A stretch of 58,543 bases of DNA from IMG/VR virus record IMGVR_UViG_3300032241_002115, positions 1 through 58,543 of that record; one strand, 5' to 3'. Numbering within the stretch: the first letter of the stretch is position 1; every line of letters begins with the position of its first letter. The notes beneath the pieces are model-generated. The model saw only the letters and a program-made list of their open reading frames with translations. It had not been told where the DNA came from and did no database searches. This stretch comes from a virus. Below, in pieces: positions 6,325 to 13,658 of this stretch. Position numbers and translations under genes: made by a program.

Positions 6325-6407
6325 ACCATCCTGATGGATGGTGTAGGAGCCACAGGCCTGGGGGAGGAGTTAGCCTGTGACCCCTACACCACCCACCCTG
6401 CTGGGTG
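6325..6407 (-). ncRNA. Intercistronic stacked hairpins with anti-Shine-Dalgarno loop
   Basis: Three hairpins follow each other. The central one pairs 6340-6357 with 6373-6390. Read as minus-strand RNA it is an 18-bp stem with two G-U pairs and no mismatch, whereas the + strand copy has two mismatches. Its 15-base loop reads TAACTCCTCCCCCAG in the minus strand and exposes CUCCUCC, complementary to ribosome sites. Flanking hairpins lie at 6325-6342 (ACCATCC/GGATGGT) and 6394-6407 (CACCC/GGGTG). They separate two small genes and may control processing or translation. Confidence 0.5.
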
Positions 6408-6422
6408 AGTGGGCACTACCCG

Positions 6423-6596
6423 TTATTCGGGCAGTACAGGTTGGGGCAGCTCAGCAAGCAACTGCTTGCCGAACTCGTGTGCCTCTGGACCGCTGAAGTC
6501 CTCGTGGACTGCAACGCCCAGCAGGTCGCGAAGATGTTCCAGCTCCTCATTGCTTTGGAGCAGGATCATCGTCCACTTTCCACCAGAAATTTTCAT
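6423..6596 (-). CDS. Hypothetical protein, 57 aa
   Basis: The gene reads from an ATG at 6596 with AGGAGGTGA upstream. The product begins MKISGGKWTMILLQSNEELE, is alpha/beta and acidic, and ends AELPQPVLPE. No domain is recognised. It is followed on the message by the stacked hairpins and then the zinc-ribbon gene. Confidence 0.65.
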   Translation of the reverse strand: MKISGGKWTMILLQSNEELEHLRDLLGVAVHEDFSGPEAHEFGKQLLAELPQPVLPE

Positions 6597-6629
6597 GTTT
6601 CACCTCCTTTCAAGGGTGAGTTGGAGTGC

Positions 6630-6782
6630 TCAATGTTTTTCCTGACCAACCACATCGTCAGGCACTGAGTATTGCAAGCGGCACGTGCTGCACTTGGCAC
6701 ACACAGCGCACCGCCAGCCCAGCGTCTCAGGCTGTGCCAGAGAACGCCAGCGTGGATGGTTCCAACACACACAGTTGTGCAT
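6630..6782 (-). CDS. Cys-rich zinc-finger-like mini-protein, 50 aa
   Basis: From ATG 6782 the product begins MHNCVCWNHPRWRSLAQPET and contains C-x-C followed by the cluster WRCAVCAKCSTCRL, giving six Cys in total, a likely zinc site. There is no good ribosome site directly upstream of this ATG. In the same frame 60 bases further upstream lies a short ORF with a strong GGAGGG site (MSSRNSVDLPTG) that ends in TGA. The real protein might therefore start earlier by stop readthrough, or this ATG may be coupled to the short leader. Confidence 0.45.
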   Translation of the reverse strand: MHNCVCWNHPRWRSLAQPETLGWRCAVCAKCSTCRLQYSVPDDVVGQEKH

Positions 6783-7169
6783 GCCAGCAGTACAGACTTC
6801 AGCAGCCTGCCGTGCTGCTCACCCGGTGGGTAAGTCCACCGAGTTACGGGAACTCATGCAGACCCTCCAGCAAGTTCAAAACCTTAGGAGGGCCAGGCTT
6901 CACAGCCTCAAGTAAGGCTTAAAAACGCGACAGGGGCCGGGGGGTTTTCTGAACTACTGGGTAGTTAATGGGGGGGGTAATGTTAAACCCGTCGCACATT
7001 AAACGGGATAACGACAACTGCACTTAACTGTATATGGGACCCAATTCAGGGGAAAAGATCACTTGAAAAAAAACGGGCGGGGCCCCTGGGCCACTTTCTG
7101 AACCACTGGGGTTTTAAAGGCTCTAGTAGAGCGCACTAGAAGTTGTAAGTACAAGAGATCTGGAGAATC
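6783..7169. promoter_or_regulatory. Divergent intergenic region with 23-base repeats and G-runs
   Basis: This gap separates the leftward and rightward gene blocks. It holds two copies of an imperfect element, TTTCTGAACYACTGGG-x3-TTAA (6946-6968 and 7095-7117), each preceded by a GGGGCC-rich block, plus an eight-G run (6970-6977) and a CCCGT/ACGGG dyad. The spacing of about 149 bases suggests paired phage promoters or operators. No consensus sigma-70 promoter stands out. Part of 6783-6850 is the leader of the Cys-rich mini-gene. Confidence 0.4.
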
Positions 7170-7625
7170 ATGCAATACAATAATTTTTTTACACGGGTTG
7201 CAAGCGGTCCACAAAAATTATATGACTATCATCAAGACCAAGTGGACATACATGGGCGAATGTATGACGATAACAAACAGTTTTTGAGCCTTGATACTGG
7301 GAATCCAGTGCGGGCACTGGCAATTGCAGCAAGGCGTTTGCATAACGAAGCCTCTAATGCTCATCAGGACGCAATGATTGCTCATGAACGGAATGCTCCA
7401 AGTGCCAGTCTAATGAGTGCCCGTGCCATCGGTATGAGCAGTTCTGCCCTATTGATTCAGGATGAACTGCATACGCAACGAAACATGAATAGTGGACCAT
7501 ATGATAACACATACGGAACTATTGGCCCTGGTAAGGACAGAACCCGGATATTAGACACATATGATGATAACACATACGGAACTATTGGCCCTGGTCCTGC
7601 AGCCGGTGGACCTATTATACTATGA
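7170..7625 (+). CDS. Tagged hypothetical protein, 151 aa
   Basis: First gene of the rightward block, with GGAG five bases upstream. It begins MQYNNFFTRVASGPQ, one of the aromatic/basic N-terminal tags shared by many genes here. Residues about 40-105 match the 111-aa protein at 10572-10907 (pattern P-x4-A...NAH-x6-AH...SARAI), so the two are paralogues. The C-terminus has two copies of DNTYGTIGPG encoded by identical 30-base repeats (7503-7532 and 7566-7595). Its stop overlaps the next start (ATGA). The function is unknown; it is possibly an inner-virion protein. Confidence 0.75.
   Translation: MQYNNFFTRVASGPQKLYDYHQDQVDIHGRMYDDNKQFLSLDTGNPVRALAIAARRLHNEASNAHQDAMIAHERNAPSASLMSARAIGMSSSALLIQDELHTQRNMNSGPYDNTYGTIGPGKDRTRILDTYDDNTYGTIGPGPAAGGPIIL
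7503..7595 (+). repeat. Two identical 30-base direct repeats in a coding region
   Basis: The same 30-base stretch starting GATAACACATACGG occurs at 7503-7532 and 7566-7595, a period of 63 bases (21 codons) in frame. It duplicates the peptide DNTYGTIGPG near the end of the 151-aa protein. Perfect identity implies a recent duplication. Confidence 0.8.
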
Positions 7626-8203
7626 GCTGGATACCTGACATGTGGCGGAAGACCGCCAGCCCCGAAATAAACTTTAATATCGGCGGTGAGCCGGAAGAGC
7701 CTGATGGCATGAGCTATGAGGGCTTTGACACGGCTTGGGGTGAAGGCGGCAGACATCATGACTCCGTACACCCAGACTGGTATCCCTATCTGCCGGAACG
7801 CCCTGAATACGATCCAGTGAAAGCAGAAACGGAACTTCAAATACGACGTATCCAAGAAATGGGCATGCATTACAAACGCACACTCAATGACATAAAAGCT
7901 CTACCAGCGGCTACCACAGAAGAACTGCATGCCGCCTATCCCCATGCTCGCACCGACAAGCTGGGCAGCAGCTGGAGCTCACGCTATGCCAGTGAAACAC
8001 CCGATCCCAGCATCACAGGCCTGCCGGGCACAGACGGTGCTCCAGCAACGGCTGGTACAGACATCCCGGATGGAGTAAGCCCGGTTCGACCCAGTACCAG
8101 CATGCCCAAACCGGTTGCTCCTACCGGCAAGACCCGTGTTCCTCACAACACCGGCATCACCAACAACAAACCACGGGCCACCCGGGCAACCGCTAGCAAC
8201 TAA
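7622..8203 (+). CDS. Tagged hypothetical protein, 193 aa
   Basis: It starts in the ATGA overlap with the previous gene. The N-terminus MSWIPDMWRKTASPE resembles the shared tag, and a second copy-like motif SSWSSRYASETPD lies near residue 120. The first half is acidic and aromatic; the second half is a Pro/Thr/Gly-rich low-complexity linker (PSTSMPKPVAPTGKTRVP). The internal RYAS motif could be a processing site or the trace of a fused second tagged protein. No family is recognised. Confidence 0.72.
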   Translation: MSWIPDMWRKTASPEINFNIGGEPEEPDGMSYEGFDTAWGEGGRHHDSVHPDWYPYLPERPEYDPVKAETELQIRRIQEMGMHYKRTLNDIKALPAATTEELHAAYPHARTDKLGSSWSSRYASETPDPSITGLPGTDGAPATAGTDIPDGVSPVRPSTSMPKPVAPTGKTRVPHNTGITNNKPRATRATASN

Positions 8204-8397
8204 CTGACCCCCAACAGCCGGTTATGGGGAGATTTTCCAGGTAGGCGCAAGGTTCTGGCGAGACCGCACTGGTTTTGATAAAAATTTCGGAACCCTGATG
8301 GGGACTGTGGGCTGTAAACTGCTGGGTTTCTTGCACTAGAGGATAGAGATTTCGTCCCTACGGGAAAGAAAGGCACGTCCAGCGTGGGCCACCTGTC
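8204..8397 (+). other. Intergenic leader region
   Basis: These 194 non-coding bases lie upstream of the 458-aa gene. A weak CCCC/GGGG dyad (8210-8230) could end the preceding unit. GCACTAGAGGATAGAGAT at 8334-8351 resembles GCACTAGAAGTTG at 7132-7144, upstream of the first rightward gene, and may be part of a phage-specific promoter. No sigma-70-like promoter is clear. Confidence 0.3.
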
Positions 8398-9774
8398 ATG
8401 AAGCTATTCAACAGCAAGAAAAAAAGATTCAATAGTGCACTGGCCGTGCGAAAGGCCAGCGATTCTGGCTTGATTCTGCCAAAAAACTATGACCTGGGCA
8501 TCCTGTACGACGCTACAGGAGCCATGGGTCTGGCTGGAAACCCCTATTCTCACGGTGAAGCCATCCATACCATGCCTCAACAGGCTGCTGAAATGTATCT
8601 GAAGGACATAAAAGAGTCAGGTCAACCCATCAGCGACGATGCCAGAGATCTTTTTGGCATTGAAACGGACAGTAAAACCGGTTTACACTCCATAGAAACC
8701 ACCAATGGACTGCTGGCACACACCGGAACTCCACTAAATGACTGGGCTACCATACCCATCAAGAACGCTAATGGAGGTGGAGCAAGTACAGGGCTGGTGC
8801 ATCACCACCTGTTCAACTCCAGCGACCCCAATGAGACCATCGGAGACCACCCGCTGGGCTTCAGTTTTGGTGCTGGGCACTATGTTCTGCCGGGTGAGTC
8901 GGATCCTGTGAATATTATTAACGGTCGTATGTTCAATTTCTCTGATATTATGCGTCATGCTCAGAGAATTGCTGCCAAGCAGCTTTCTCGAGATGCGTTC
9001 AGTACGGATCTGAAGCCAGAAGATGCTGGTAAACAGTACATGCGCAGCATGATTCGGTTTGGAGCCATGTTTGAGCCGGATGAGATCCTGAACGAAGAAG
9101 GAAAACTTACCGGTTGGAAGCCTCATAACGCTAGCAGCAGCAACCACATGCTGGTCAGACCAGTTCCGGTTCACTTTGCTGCCAAACAGGCTCTGCAAAA
9201 CATACTCACTAACCCTCATAGCAGAAAGCGATTGGATCTTTCACGCAGTACTGGCGCCAACAGAGAGTACGACCAGTATCTGATGGATCGTCTGGATACT
9301 GCAGAGTTCGGTCTGGACCTTTCTCCTATCAACTGTGTGAATCATCACTTCCATCCTAACTTTTTACTGCGTGATCAACAGGATATTATACGTGGTCTGC
9401 GTAGCGAAGACAAAATACTCAGTGGAATTATCAATAAGATTTACAGACCATCAAGCAATCGTGATGGATCAATCAGCTTCCAGGGTCTAAAGCCTCGTGC
9501 AAGTTTAGCGCTGGGTAATACTGCCTGGTCTACCGGTGCCAATCAGGCAGTGATCTTGGGTCTGAGAAAGCATGCTGCACTGATTAACAGCTATAATGCT
9601 GCAAAAACTGAACCAGTCATGCCACTTGACCGCAGTCTTACCCTGGGAGCACAGGAAAGAGCACGACAGGTACTGGAACGTCGACCAGATGGTGAACCAG
9701 ATGTCGATACAGGTACTCTGCCAAATGCTGGATCAGGTAGTATTAGTGATCTTTCTGATCTGTACGGTATCTGA
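8398..9774 (+). CDS. Tagged hypothetical protein, 458 aa
   Basis: It begins MKLFNSKKKRFNSALAVRKA then SDSG. The start contains two FNS motifs and a K-A-S site, matching the tag family (FNSK). The body is a mixed alpha/beta protein with His-rich patches (GLVHHHLFNSS around residue 135 and VNHHFHPNFLLRDQQ around 315) that might bind metal. The C-terminus is a Gly/Ser-rich acidic tail. No known family is recognised. Its place among other tagged genes upstream of the portal suggests an inner-head or ejected protein. Confidence 0.75.
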   Translation: MKLFNSKKKRFNSALAVRKASDSGLILPKNYDLGILYDATGAMGLAGNPYSHGEAIHTMPQQAAEMYLKDIKESGQPISDDARDLFGIETDSKTGLHSIETTNGLLAHTGTPLNDWATIPIKNANGGGASTGLVHHHLFNSSDPNETIGDHPLGFSFGAGHYVLPGESDPVNIINGRMFNFSDIMRHAQRIAAKQLSRDAFSTDLKPEDAGKQYMRSMIRFGAMFEPDEILNEEGKLTGWKPHNASSSNHMLVRPVPVHFAAKQALQNILTNPHSRKRLDLSRSTGANREYDQYLMDRLDTAEFGLDLSPINCVNHHFHPNFLLRDQQDIIRGLRSEDKILSGIINKIYRPSSNRDGSISFQGLKPRASLALGNTAWSTGANQAVILGLRKHAALINSYNAAKTEPVMPLDRSLTLGAQERARQVLERRPDGEPDVDTGTLPNAGSGSISDLSDLYGI

Positions 9775-9801
9775 TTTTCATATTCCGTTAACAAAATGAG
9801 C

Positions 9802-9830
9802 TTGACAGCGAAAAAAATCGCTTATATTAT
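9802..9830 (+). promoter_or_regulatory. Strong sigma-70-type promoter
   Basis: TTGACA (9802-9807), a 17-base spacer and TATTAT (9825-9830) match the housekeeping promoter consensus almost perfectly. The spacer contains GCGA/TCGC flanking an A-run, possibly an operator. The HNH gene starts 19 bases downstream of the -10 box. It implies early, host-polymerase transcription of the genes from 9849. Confidence 0.7.
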
Positions 9831-9848
9831 TAAACATTAAGGATAATC

Positions 9849-10379
9849 ATGCAAAACAAGTGTGATTGCAGTTGTAAAACCGATAAAAGCTGCAAAAAAT
9901 CAGAAAAAATCGATGTTATCCCTGGGTTTAAGCAGGATTCTGCCCAAAAACCGGCTGAAACCACTCCTGGTCACGATCAAAAAGAGACTCACAGCTATAT
10001 TGCTCACTTTCCAGAGCATGAACCACGAGAAGGAGACCCAAACTATGTCGACTTTAATGCTTATCGCAGAAAAACTCATGCGACCGCTCAGTGTGCCGTT
10101 GGCCTTCATCATAATGACTTTTCTGAGTGCTCTCTTGACCGGCCACTCGAGCTTCATCACGCTCATATAGAGTTTGCACTCCAGAATGGAGTGGATCTCA
10201 AGTGGTTGGAAACCGATTATCCCGGTGTGAGTGACCCCGACAGTGTGGGCAAGTGGGTGGAGAGTGCCCAGAACCTGGTCTGGCTGTGTTTCTTCCATCA
10301 CCGTGGGCATGGTGGTGTACACGTTGCCAGTGCCAGCGATTATGAAGCAGAAAAATACGTTAGAAAGTTCATCTCATGA
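9849..10379 (+). CDS. HNH endonuclease-like protein, 176 aa
   Basis: The N-terminus has a Cys-rich patch (KCDCSCKTDKSC), then an acidic linker. The catalytic-type core runs from about residue 80 to 160: Cys 82 and 94, LELHHAHIEFA (His 103/104), then NLVWLCFFHHRGHGGVH (Asn 142, His 150/151). This order matches the H-N-H nuclease fold and resembles phage HNH proteins found near packaging genes. Such proteins can assist DNA packaging or act as homing nucleases. It has its own promoter and AAGGAT ribosome site, and its stop overlaps the next gene (ATGA). Confidence 0.75.
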   Translation: MQNKCDCSCKTDKSCKKSEKIDVIPGFKQDSAQKPAETTPGHDQKETHSYIAHFPEHEPREGDPNYVDFNAYRRKTHATAQCAVGLHHNDFSECSLDRPLELHHAHIEFALQNGVDLKWLETDYPGVSDPDSVGKWVESAQNLVWLCFFHHRGHGGVHVASASDYEAEKYVRKFIS

Positions 10380-10561
10380 ACTGGAGTGAACGTTACGCTG
10401 CTACAGCAGAAGACTTGCAAGAAAAGATTCGTGGATTTATGTCACACAATCCCAACACTGAACGAGCTGTTAAAAATAATCCTGTTGCCAGAAGATGCAA
10501 AAGTTGTGACACTCTTGTAGCAGCTAATGAGCTTACCGGCGATGGCTGTCTGAACTGTTAG
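10376..10561 (+). CDS. Tagged zinc-ribbon protein, 61 aa
   Basis: It begins MNWSERYAATAED, the clearest form of the N-terminal tag, and ends with a zinc ribbon CKSCDTLVAANELTGDGCLNC (two C-x2-C pairs). The middle is a short helical linker. The start overlaps the stop of the HNH gene. It is the first of four successive genes that all open with MNW-x2-RYA. The function is unknown. Confidence 0.75.
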   Translation: MNWSERYAATAEDLQEKIRGFMSHNPNTERAVKNNPVARRCKSCDTLVAANELTGDGCLNC

Positions 10562-10571
10562 GTTGAACGCG

Positions 10572-10907
10572 ATGAACTGGAATCACAGATACGCCAGCGA
10601 AGATGATGATCGTACCACTCGTGGTCATAATTATCATATACAACAGCATGGCCAATCAATTGGTAGAAATGTAGTAGCTCTTCAGAATCTAGAGCCAGGA
10701 CATCCGCTGCATGACCTAGCATCGCTGGCAGAGCAAGCACATGGACAAGCTATCAATGCTCATGGATCAGCAGTAACTGCTCATGATACAGATAACCCTA
10801 GAGCTTTAATATACAGTGCCAGAGCTATAGCACTATCAGAGGCAGCTGACAGATTACAGGACAGCATAGAAATGATGCATCCTGAACACTATATAAAAGT
10901 TAGGTAA
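10572..10907 (+). CDS. Tagged hypothetical protein, 111 aa
   Basis: It begins MNWNHRYASEDDD; this ATG is preferred over one three codons earlier because the tag then starts the protein. Residues about 40-105 are paralogous to the 151-aa protein at 7170-7625 (shared NAH-x6-AH and SARAI motifs). The body is His/Ala-rich and helical (EQAHGQAINAHGSAVTAH). The same domain thus occurs with two different tag variants in this phage. The function is unknown. Confidence 0.75.
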   Translation: MNWNHRYASEDDDRTTRGHNYHIQQHGQSIGRNVVALQNLEPGHPLHDLASLAEQAHGQAINAHGSAVTAHDTDNPRALIYSARAIALSEAADRLQDSIEMMHPEHYIKVR

Positions 10908-10912
10908 CAATT

Positions 10913-11101
10913 ATGAACTGGAACTCCCGATACGCTGGTGAGCGCAGGCGTTGCCCACACTGTGGCAATCTAGAACTGCAGTGCAAGTGCGCTGACCCTA
11001 CCACCAGAGAGAACGCTGAGGCAGAAGCTGATATCAAGTCAGCTATCCTCCCCAGCTCAACTCATGAATTCATTAATGGCATCAACAGCTTGATAATATG
11101 A
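10913..11101 (+). CDS. Tagged zinc-binding protein, 62 aa
   Basis: It begins MNWNSRYAGERRR and immediately continues into CPHCGNLELQCKC, a compact four-Cys zinc site. The rest is an acidic helix (TRENAEAEADIKSAIL). Its stop overlaps the start of the cupin gene. It is part of the run of four MNW-x2-RYA genes. No specific function is recognised. Confidence 0.75.
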   Translation: MNWNSRYAGERRRCPHCGNLELQCKCADPTTRENAEAEADIKSAILPSSTHEFINGINSLII

Positions 11102-11502
11102 ACTGGAACTACAGATACGCATCAGATGCTCGTGCCAAGCGAATCATGGATCAACTTCGCAAGGAATATCCCGGTGCTGAGATAATTGATGACGCTGGCA
11201 GCTACTTTGCTCTGACTGAACCAACAAAAGATCACCCAGAGTACGATGGTGCTGTTCAGGTGGTTGTTGGGCCAACTCCGCCACATCATCATGAGCACAC
11301 CAGCCATGAATACCGTGCCCGACAGACTCCGTTCAACCTGCACATGGATGATCAGGTAATCAGAGTTGAACCCGGCCAGACTCATCATGTACCTCCAGGA
11401 ACGGTTCACTATCTGAGCGTTGATCCTGATACTGAGTGCTGGCTGGATGTGATTGACCGCCCTGGTCTGGATGATGACAACCCGGATGCACAAAATGTAT
11501 AA
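11098..11502 (+). CDS. Tagged cupin-like protein, 134 aa
   Basis: The tag MNWNYRYASDARAK is followed by a helical linker (residues about 11-30) that matches the linker of the next protein. Then comes a cupin-type beta-barrel: PPHHHEHTSHEY supplies the first metal motif (His 63-70, Glu 71), and GQTHHVPPGTVH (93-104) matches the second. Cupins bind a divalent metal and often small ligands. The substrate is unknown. Fusion of the tag to an apparently folded enzyme-like domain supports a targeting role for the tag. Confidence 0.7.
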   Translation: MNWNYRYASDARAKRIMDQLRKEYPGAEIIDDAGSYFALTEPTKDHPEYDGAVQVVVGPTPPHHHEHTSHEYRARQTPFNLHMDDQVIRVEPGQTHHVPPGTVHYLSVDPDTECWLDVIDRPGLDDDNPDAQNV

Positions 11503-11923
11503 GAAATGGAAAATACGTTATGCCAGCAATGGCAGCGCAAAAGAACAGGTCATTGCTCAGCTAGAGGATGACTACCCAGAAGACAAGATGCAGTGGATTC
11601 ATGATGCTGATTGGTCCGGTCCACAGACTGTTGATATAAAAGATATTGACAGCAGTAAACGTAAAACCTGGGCAGCCTACCATGAGCCTAAAAAAGTAAA
11701 CAAATGGATGAAACGCATAGAAGATGGGAACAAAAAACCAGTAACCCTGGTTAAAACTCCTAAAAATGATAAGTATATTATTATTGATGGGCATCATCGC
11801 TTCCTGGCCTATGAAAAACTCAAGCAGGACCCAGTGTGCTGGATAGGCAGTGTAGATAAAGAAAGTGGCCCATGGGATACTTTCCACAATGAACAGAATG
11901 CTCGAGAGGCGGCAGACAAATGA
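11495..11923 (+). CDS. Tagged ParB/Srx-like domain protein, 142 aa
   Basis: It begins MYKKWKIRYASNGSAKEQ, a longer variant of the tag, and shares with the cupin protein the linker pattern AK-x6-QL-x3-YP. Residues about 80-115 contain IIIDGHHRFLAYEKL (DGHHR at 98-102), the hallmark of the ParB-N/sulfiredoxin-like nuclease or nucleotidase fold. Phages carry many such domains, and this one lacks any visible DNA-binding helix-turn-helix, so it is unlikely to bind parS. It overlaps both neighbours by a few bases. Confidence 0.7.
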   Translation: MYKKWKIRYASNGSAKEQVIAQLEDDYPEDKMQWIHDADWSGPQTVDIKDIDSSKRKTWAAYHEPKKVNKWMKRIEDGNKKPVTLVKTPKNDKYIIIDGHHRFLAYEKLKQDPVCWIGSVDKESGPWDTFHNEQNAREAADK

Positions 11924-12648
11924 CAGATCGTATTGTAGGTAAACTAGGTAAACTAGAACCAGCTCGCCCAGATGGCCTGCACATGCTGGCTTTCTATCAA
12001 ACTAACCCTCTGCCTGCTGCCCCAGACAGCGTTGCTGTACCAACTGTAAGTGACTGGCGCATGCTGGCCAATGATAAGTACGGCGACTGCACTTTTGCTG
12101 GCATTGTTCATGCCAGGATGGCTAATGCTGCTGTTCTGGGCATCACAGAGAACGTTCCTACAGACGATGAGATTGTTAGCGCCTATCTTGGCTACACCAA
12201 TGGTCAAGACTCTGGTGCAGTAGAGGCTGACCTGCTCAAGCACTGGCAACAGAATGAATTGTTCGGTAGCAAATTGGCTGCTTTTGCTCCAACGGACCAC
12301 GCTGACCTGGATGAGCTGAAAAGTGTGATTGCCAGTTATGGTTTTGCATATATTGGTGTTCAACTGCCAGTAACCTTCCAGCAACAGTTCATTAACAATC
12401 AACCCTGGGCTCTTACTGGCACTCCTGCTGATCAACAGATCGAAGGAGGCCACTGTGTGATCCTTACAGGCTACGATGCCAACTATGCCTACTGTATTTC
12501 TTGGGGTAGGGTGCAACCAATAGCCTGGGACTGGCTAAAAAGCTATATGGAAGAGAGCTGGGCTCTTATAACTCCAGAACTTGTAATCACTGGCAATTAT
12601 GGTCAGCTGAGACTGGCTGATCTATACACAGATCTGGAGAAGCTCTAA
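11920..12648 (+). CDS. Papain-like cysteine peptidase fold protein, 242 aa
   Basis: KYGDCTFAGIVHA places a candidate nucleophile at Cys57, and IEGGHCVILTGYD places the His at 178. The usual Asn of the NSWG motif is replaced (CISWGRVQP), so the third catalytic residue is atypical. The spacing fits the C1/C39-type papain fold seen in several phage proteins of unknown role. It could process or cleave virion or host proteins, or may be inactive. The start overlaps the ParB/Srx-like gene (ATGA). It lacks the N-terminal tag. Confidence 0.65.
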   Translation: MTDRIVGKLGKLEPARPDGLHMLAFYQTNPLPAAPDSVAVPTVSDWRMLANDKYGDCTFAGIVHARMANAAVLGITENVPTDDEIVSAYLGYTNGQDSGAVEADLLKHWQQNELFGSKLAAFAPTDHADLDELKSVIASYGFAYIGVQLPVTFQQQFINNQPWALTGTPADQQIEGGHCVILTGYDANYAYCISWGRVQPIAWDWLKSYMEESWALITPELVITGNYGQLRLADLYTDLEKL

Positions 12649-13658
12649 TGCCAATACCACAAAGAACAGAAGAGCTATTAAAAGAAGCAGGTTTCTGGGG
12701 AGATGCCTGGAGTGCCATCAGTGGTGTTGGGAAAGGAATAGTCCAGGGCGTTGAAGGCGCTGGCAAGGTTGTAGGTGACCTTGCTACCGGAAATATTGGC
12801 GCTGCTGAACGAGCAACCACAACAACATTTAACTCAGTAGATAAAGATCTGGGACAAGCAGCTCAAGCTGCTGGTAAAGCTGGTAATGAAGGCCTGCATG
12901 ATCTTGGTCAGGCTGCTAAAGCAACGGGTAACTTTGTCAAGAATAACGCTGGTGAAATTGCTCTTGGTGCTGCACTGCTAGCAGTACAAGCAGTACCTGG
13001 TGTTAATGTCGCAGTGGATGCTGATCTAGCAGGAGGCGTAGCAGCAGATGTTGCTGGGACTGCTGTTGCAGATACAGCAGCAACTGCTGTAACAGATACT
13101 GCTGCTGGTGCTGTTGAAGACACTGCTGGTAAAGCAATCGCAGATACTGCTGAGAAAGGTATCGCAGATACTGCTGAGAAAGGTATCGCAGATACTGCTG
13201 GTTCTGCTAGTGAGGATGCTGCAGATGAAGCTGGTAGCAGTGGAAGTAAATTTCAAGGGTTAAAAGATAAACTGGTAGGACTAGCAAAAGATCCAGTTGG
13301 CACTGCCAAATCAGTTGCTCCATATGCAGCAGGGGGAGCAGCTGTTCAACAAATTAATGCTCTTAACGATAAAGCAGATGCAGCAAATCAGCAACTAGAC
13401 GCTTTAAAAACTGAGCTCGCTCCGCAACCACAGACTTTATTACAACCAACACCAACAGCTCCTAGAGAAACAAGCCCAGTTATTTCTGAAGGCACTCCAG
13501 GAATGCCAGCTGCACCAGCACCAGTAGAACAATCAATTATATCAGATTCAAGCACTCCGCAGCCATTCCAGCCAACTGCTAGTAAAATACTAAATCTTGT
13601 AGAAGAGTTTGGACTATATCCACAAGATATTAAACGCAGTTTAACCACATGGGAATAA
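12648..13658 (+). CDS. Ala/Gly-rich hydrophobic repeat protein, 336 aa
   Basis: Residues 20-110 are Gly/Ala-rich and helical with amphipathic repeats, followed by a hydrophobic stretch (IALGAALLAVQAVPGV) and a run of A-D-T-A repeats (three near-identical IADTAEKG units). Then comes a helical linker, a Pro-rich segment, and a C-terminal motif TASKILNLVEEFGLYPQDIK that recurs in the 226-aa protein at 14557-15237. The composition recalls membrane-active or DNA-ejection proteins of phage heads. That role is inferred only from composition and location. Confidence 0.7.
   Translation: MPIPQRTEELLKEAGFWGDAWSAISGVGKGIVQGVEGAGKVVGDLATGNIGAAERATTTTFNSVDKDLGQAAQAAGKAGNEGLHDLGQAAKATGNFVKNNAGEIALGAALLAVQAVPGVNVAVDADLAGGVAADVAGTAVADTAATAVTDTAAGAVEDTAGKAIADTAEKGIADTAEKGIADTAGSASEDAADEAGSSGSKFQGLKDKLVGLAKDPVGTAKSVAPYAAGGAAVQQINALNDKADAANQQLDALKTELAPQPQTLLQPTPTAPRETSPVISEGTPGMPAAPAPVEQSIISDSSTPQPFQPTASKILNLVEEFGLYPQDIKRSLTTWE
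13137..13200 (+). repeat. 24-base tandem repeat, 2.7 copies
   Basis: The unit starting ATCGCAGATACTGCTGAG repeats perfectly at 13137, 13161 and 13185 (last copy partial), encoding IADTAEKG. Identity at the DNA level indicates recent expansion and a site of likely length variation. Confidence 0.85.

Noticed and set aside
6405-6922. Several + strand open frames over the left end of the divergent region
   Set aside because: They are antisense to minus-strand mini-genes with strong ribosome sites, and lack their own ribosome sites.
11495-11923. ParB protein that would bind the parS sites
   Set aside because: It has only the Srx-like DGHHR motif, no helix-turn-helix domain, and the tag of the cargo set. 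It is not a partition ParB.
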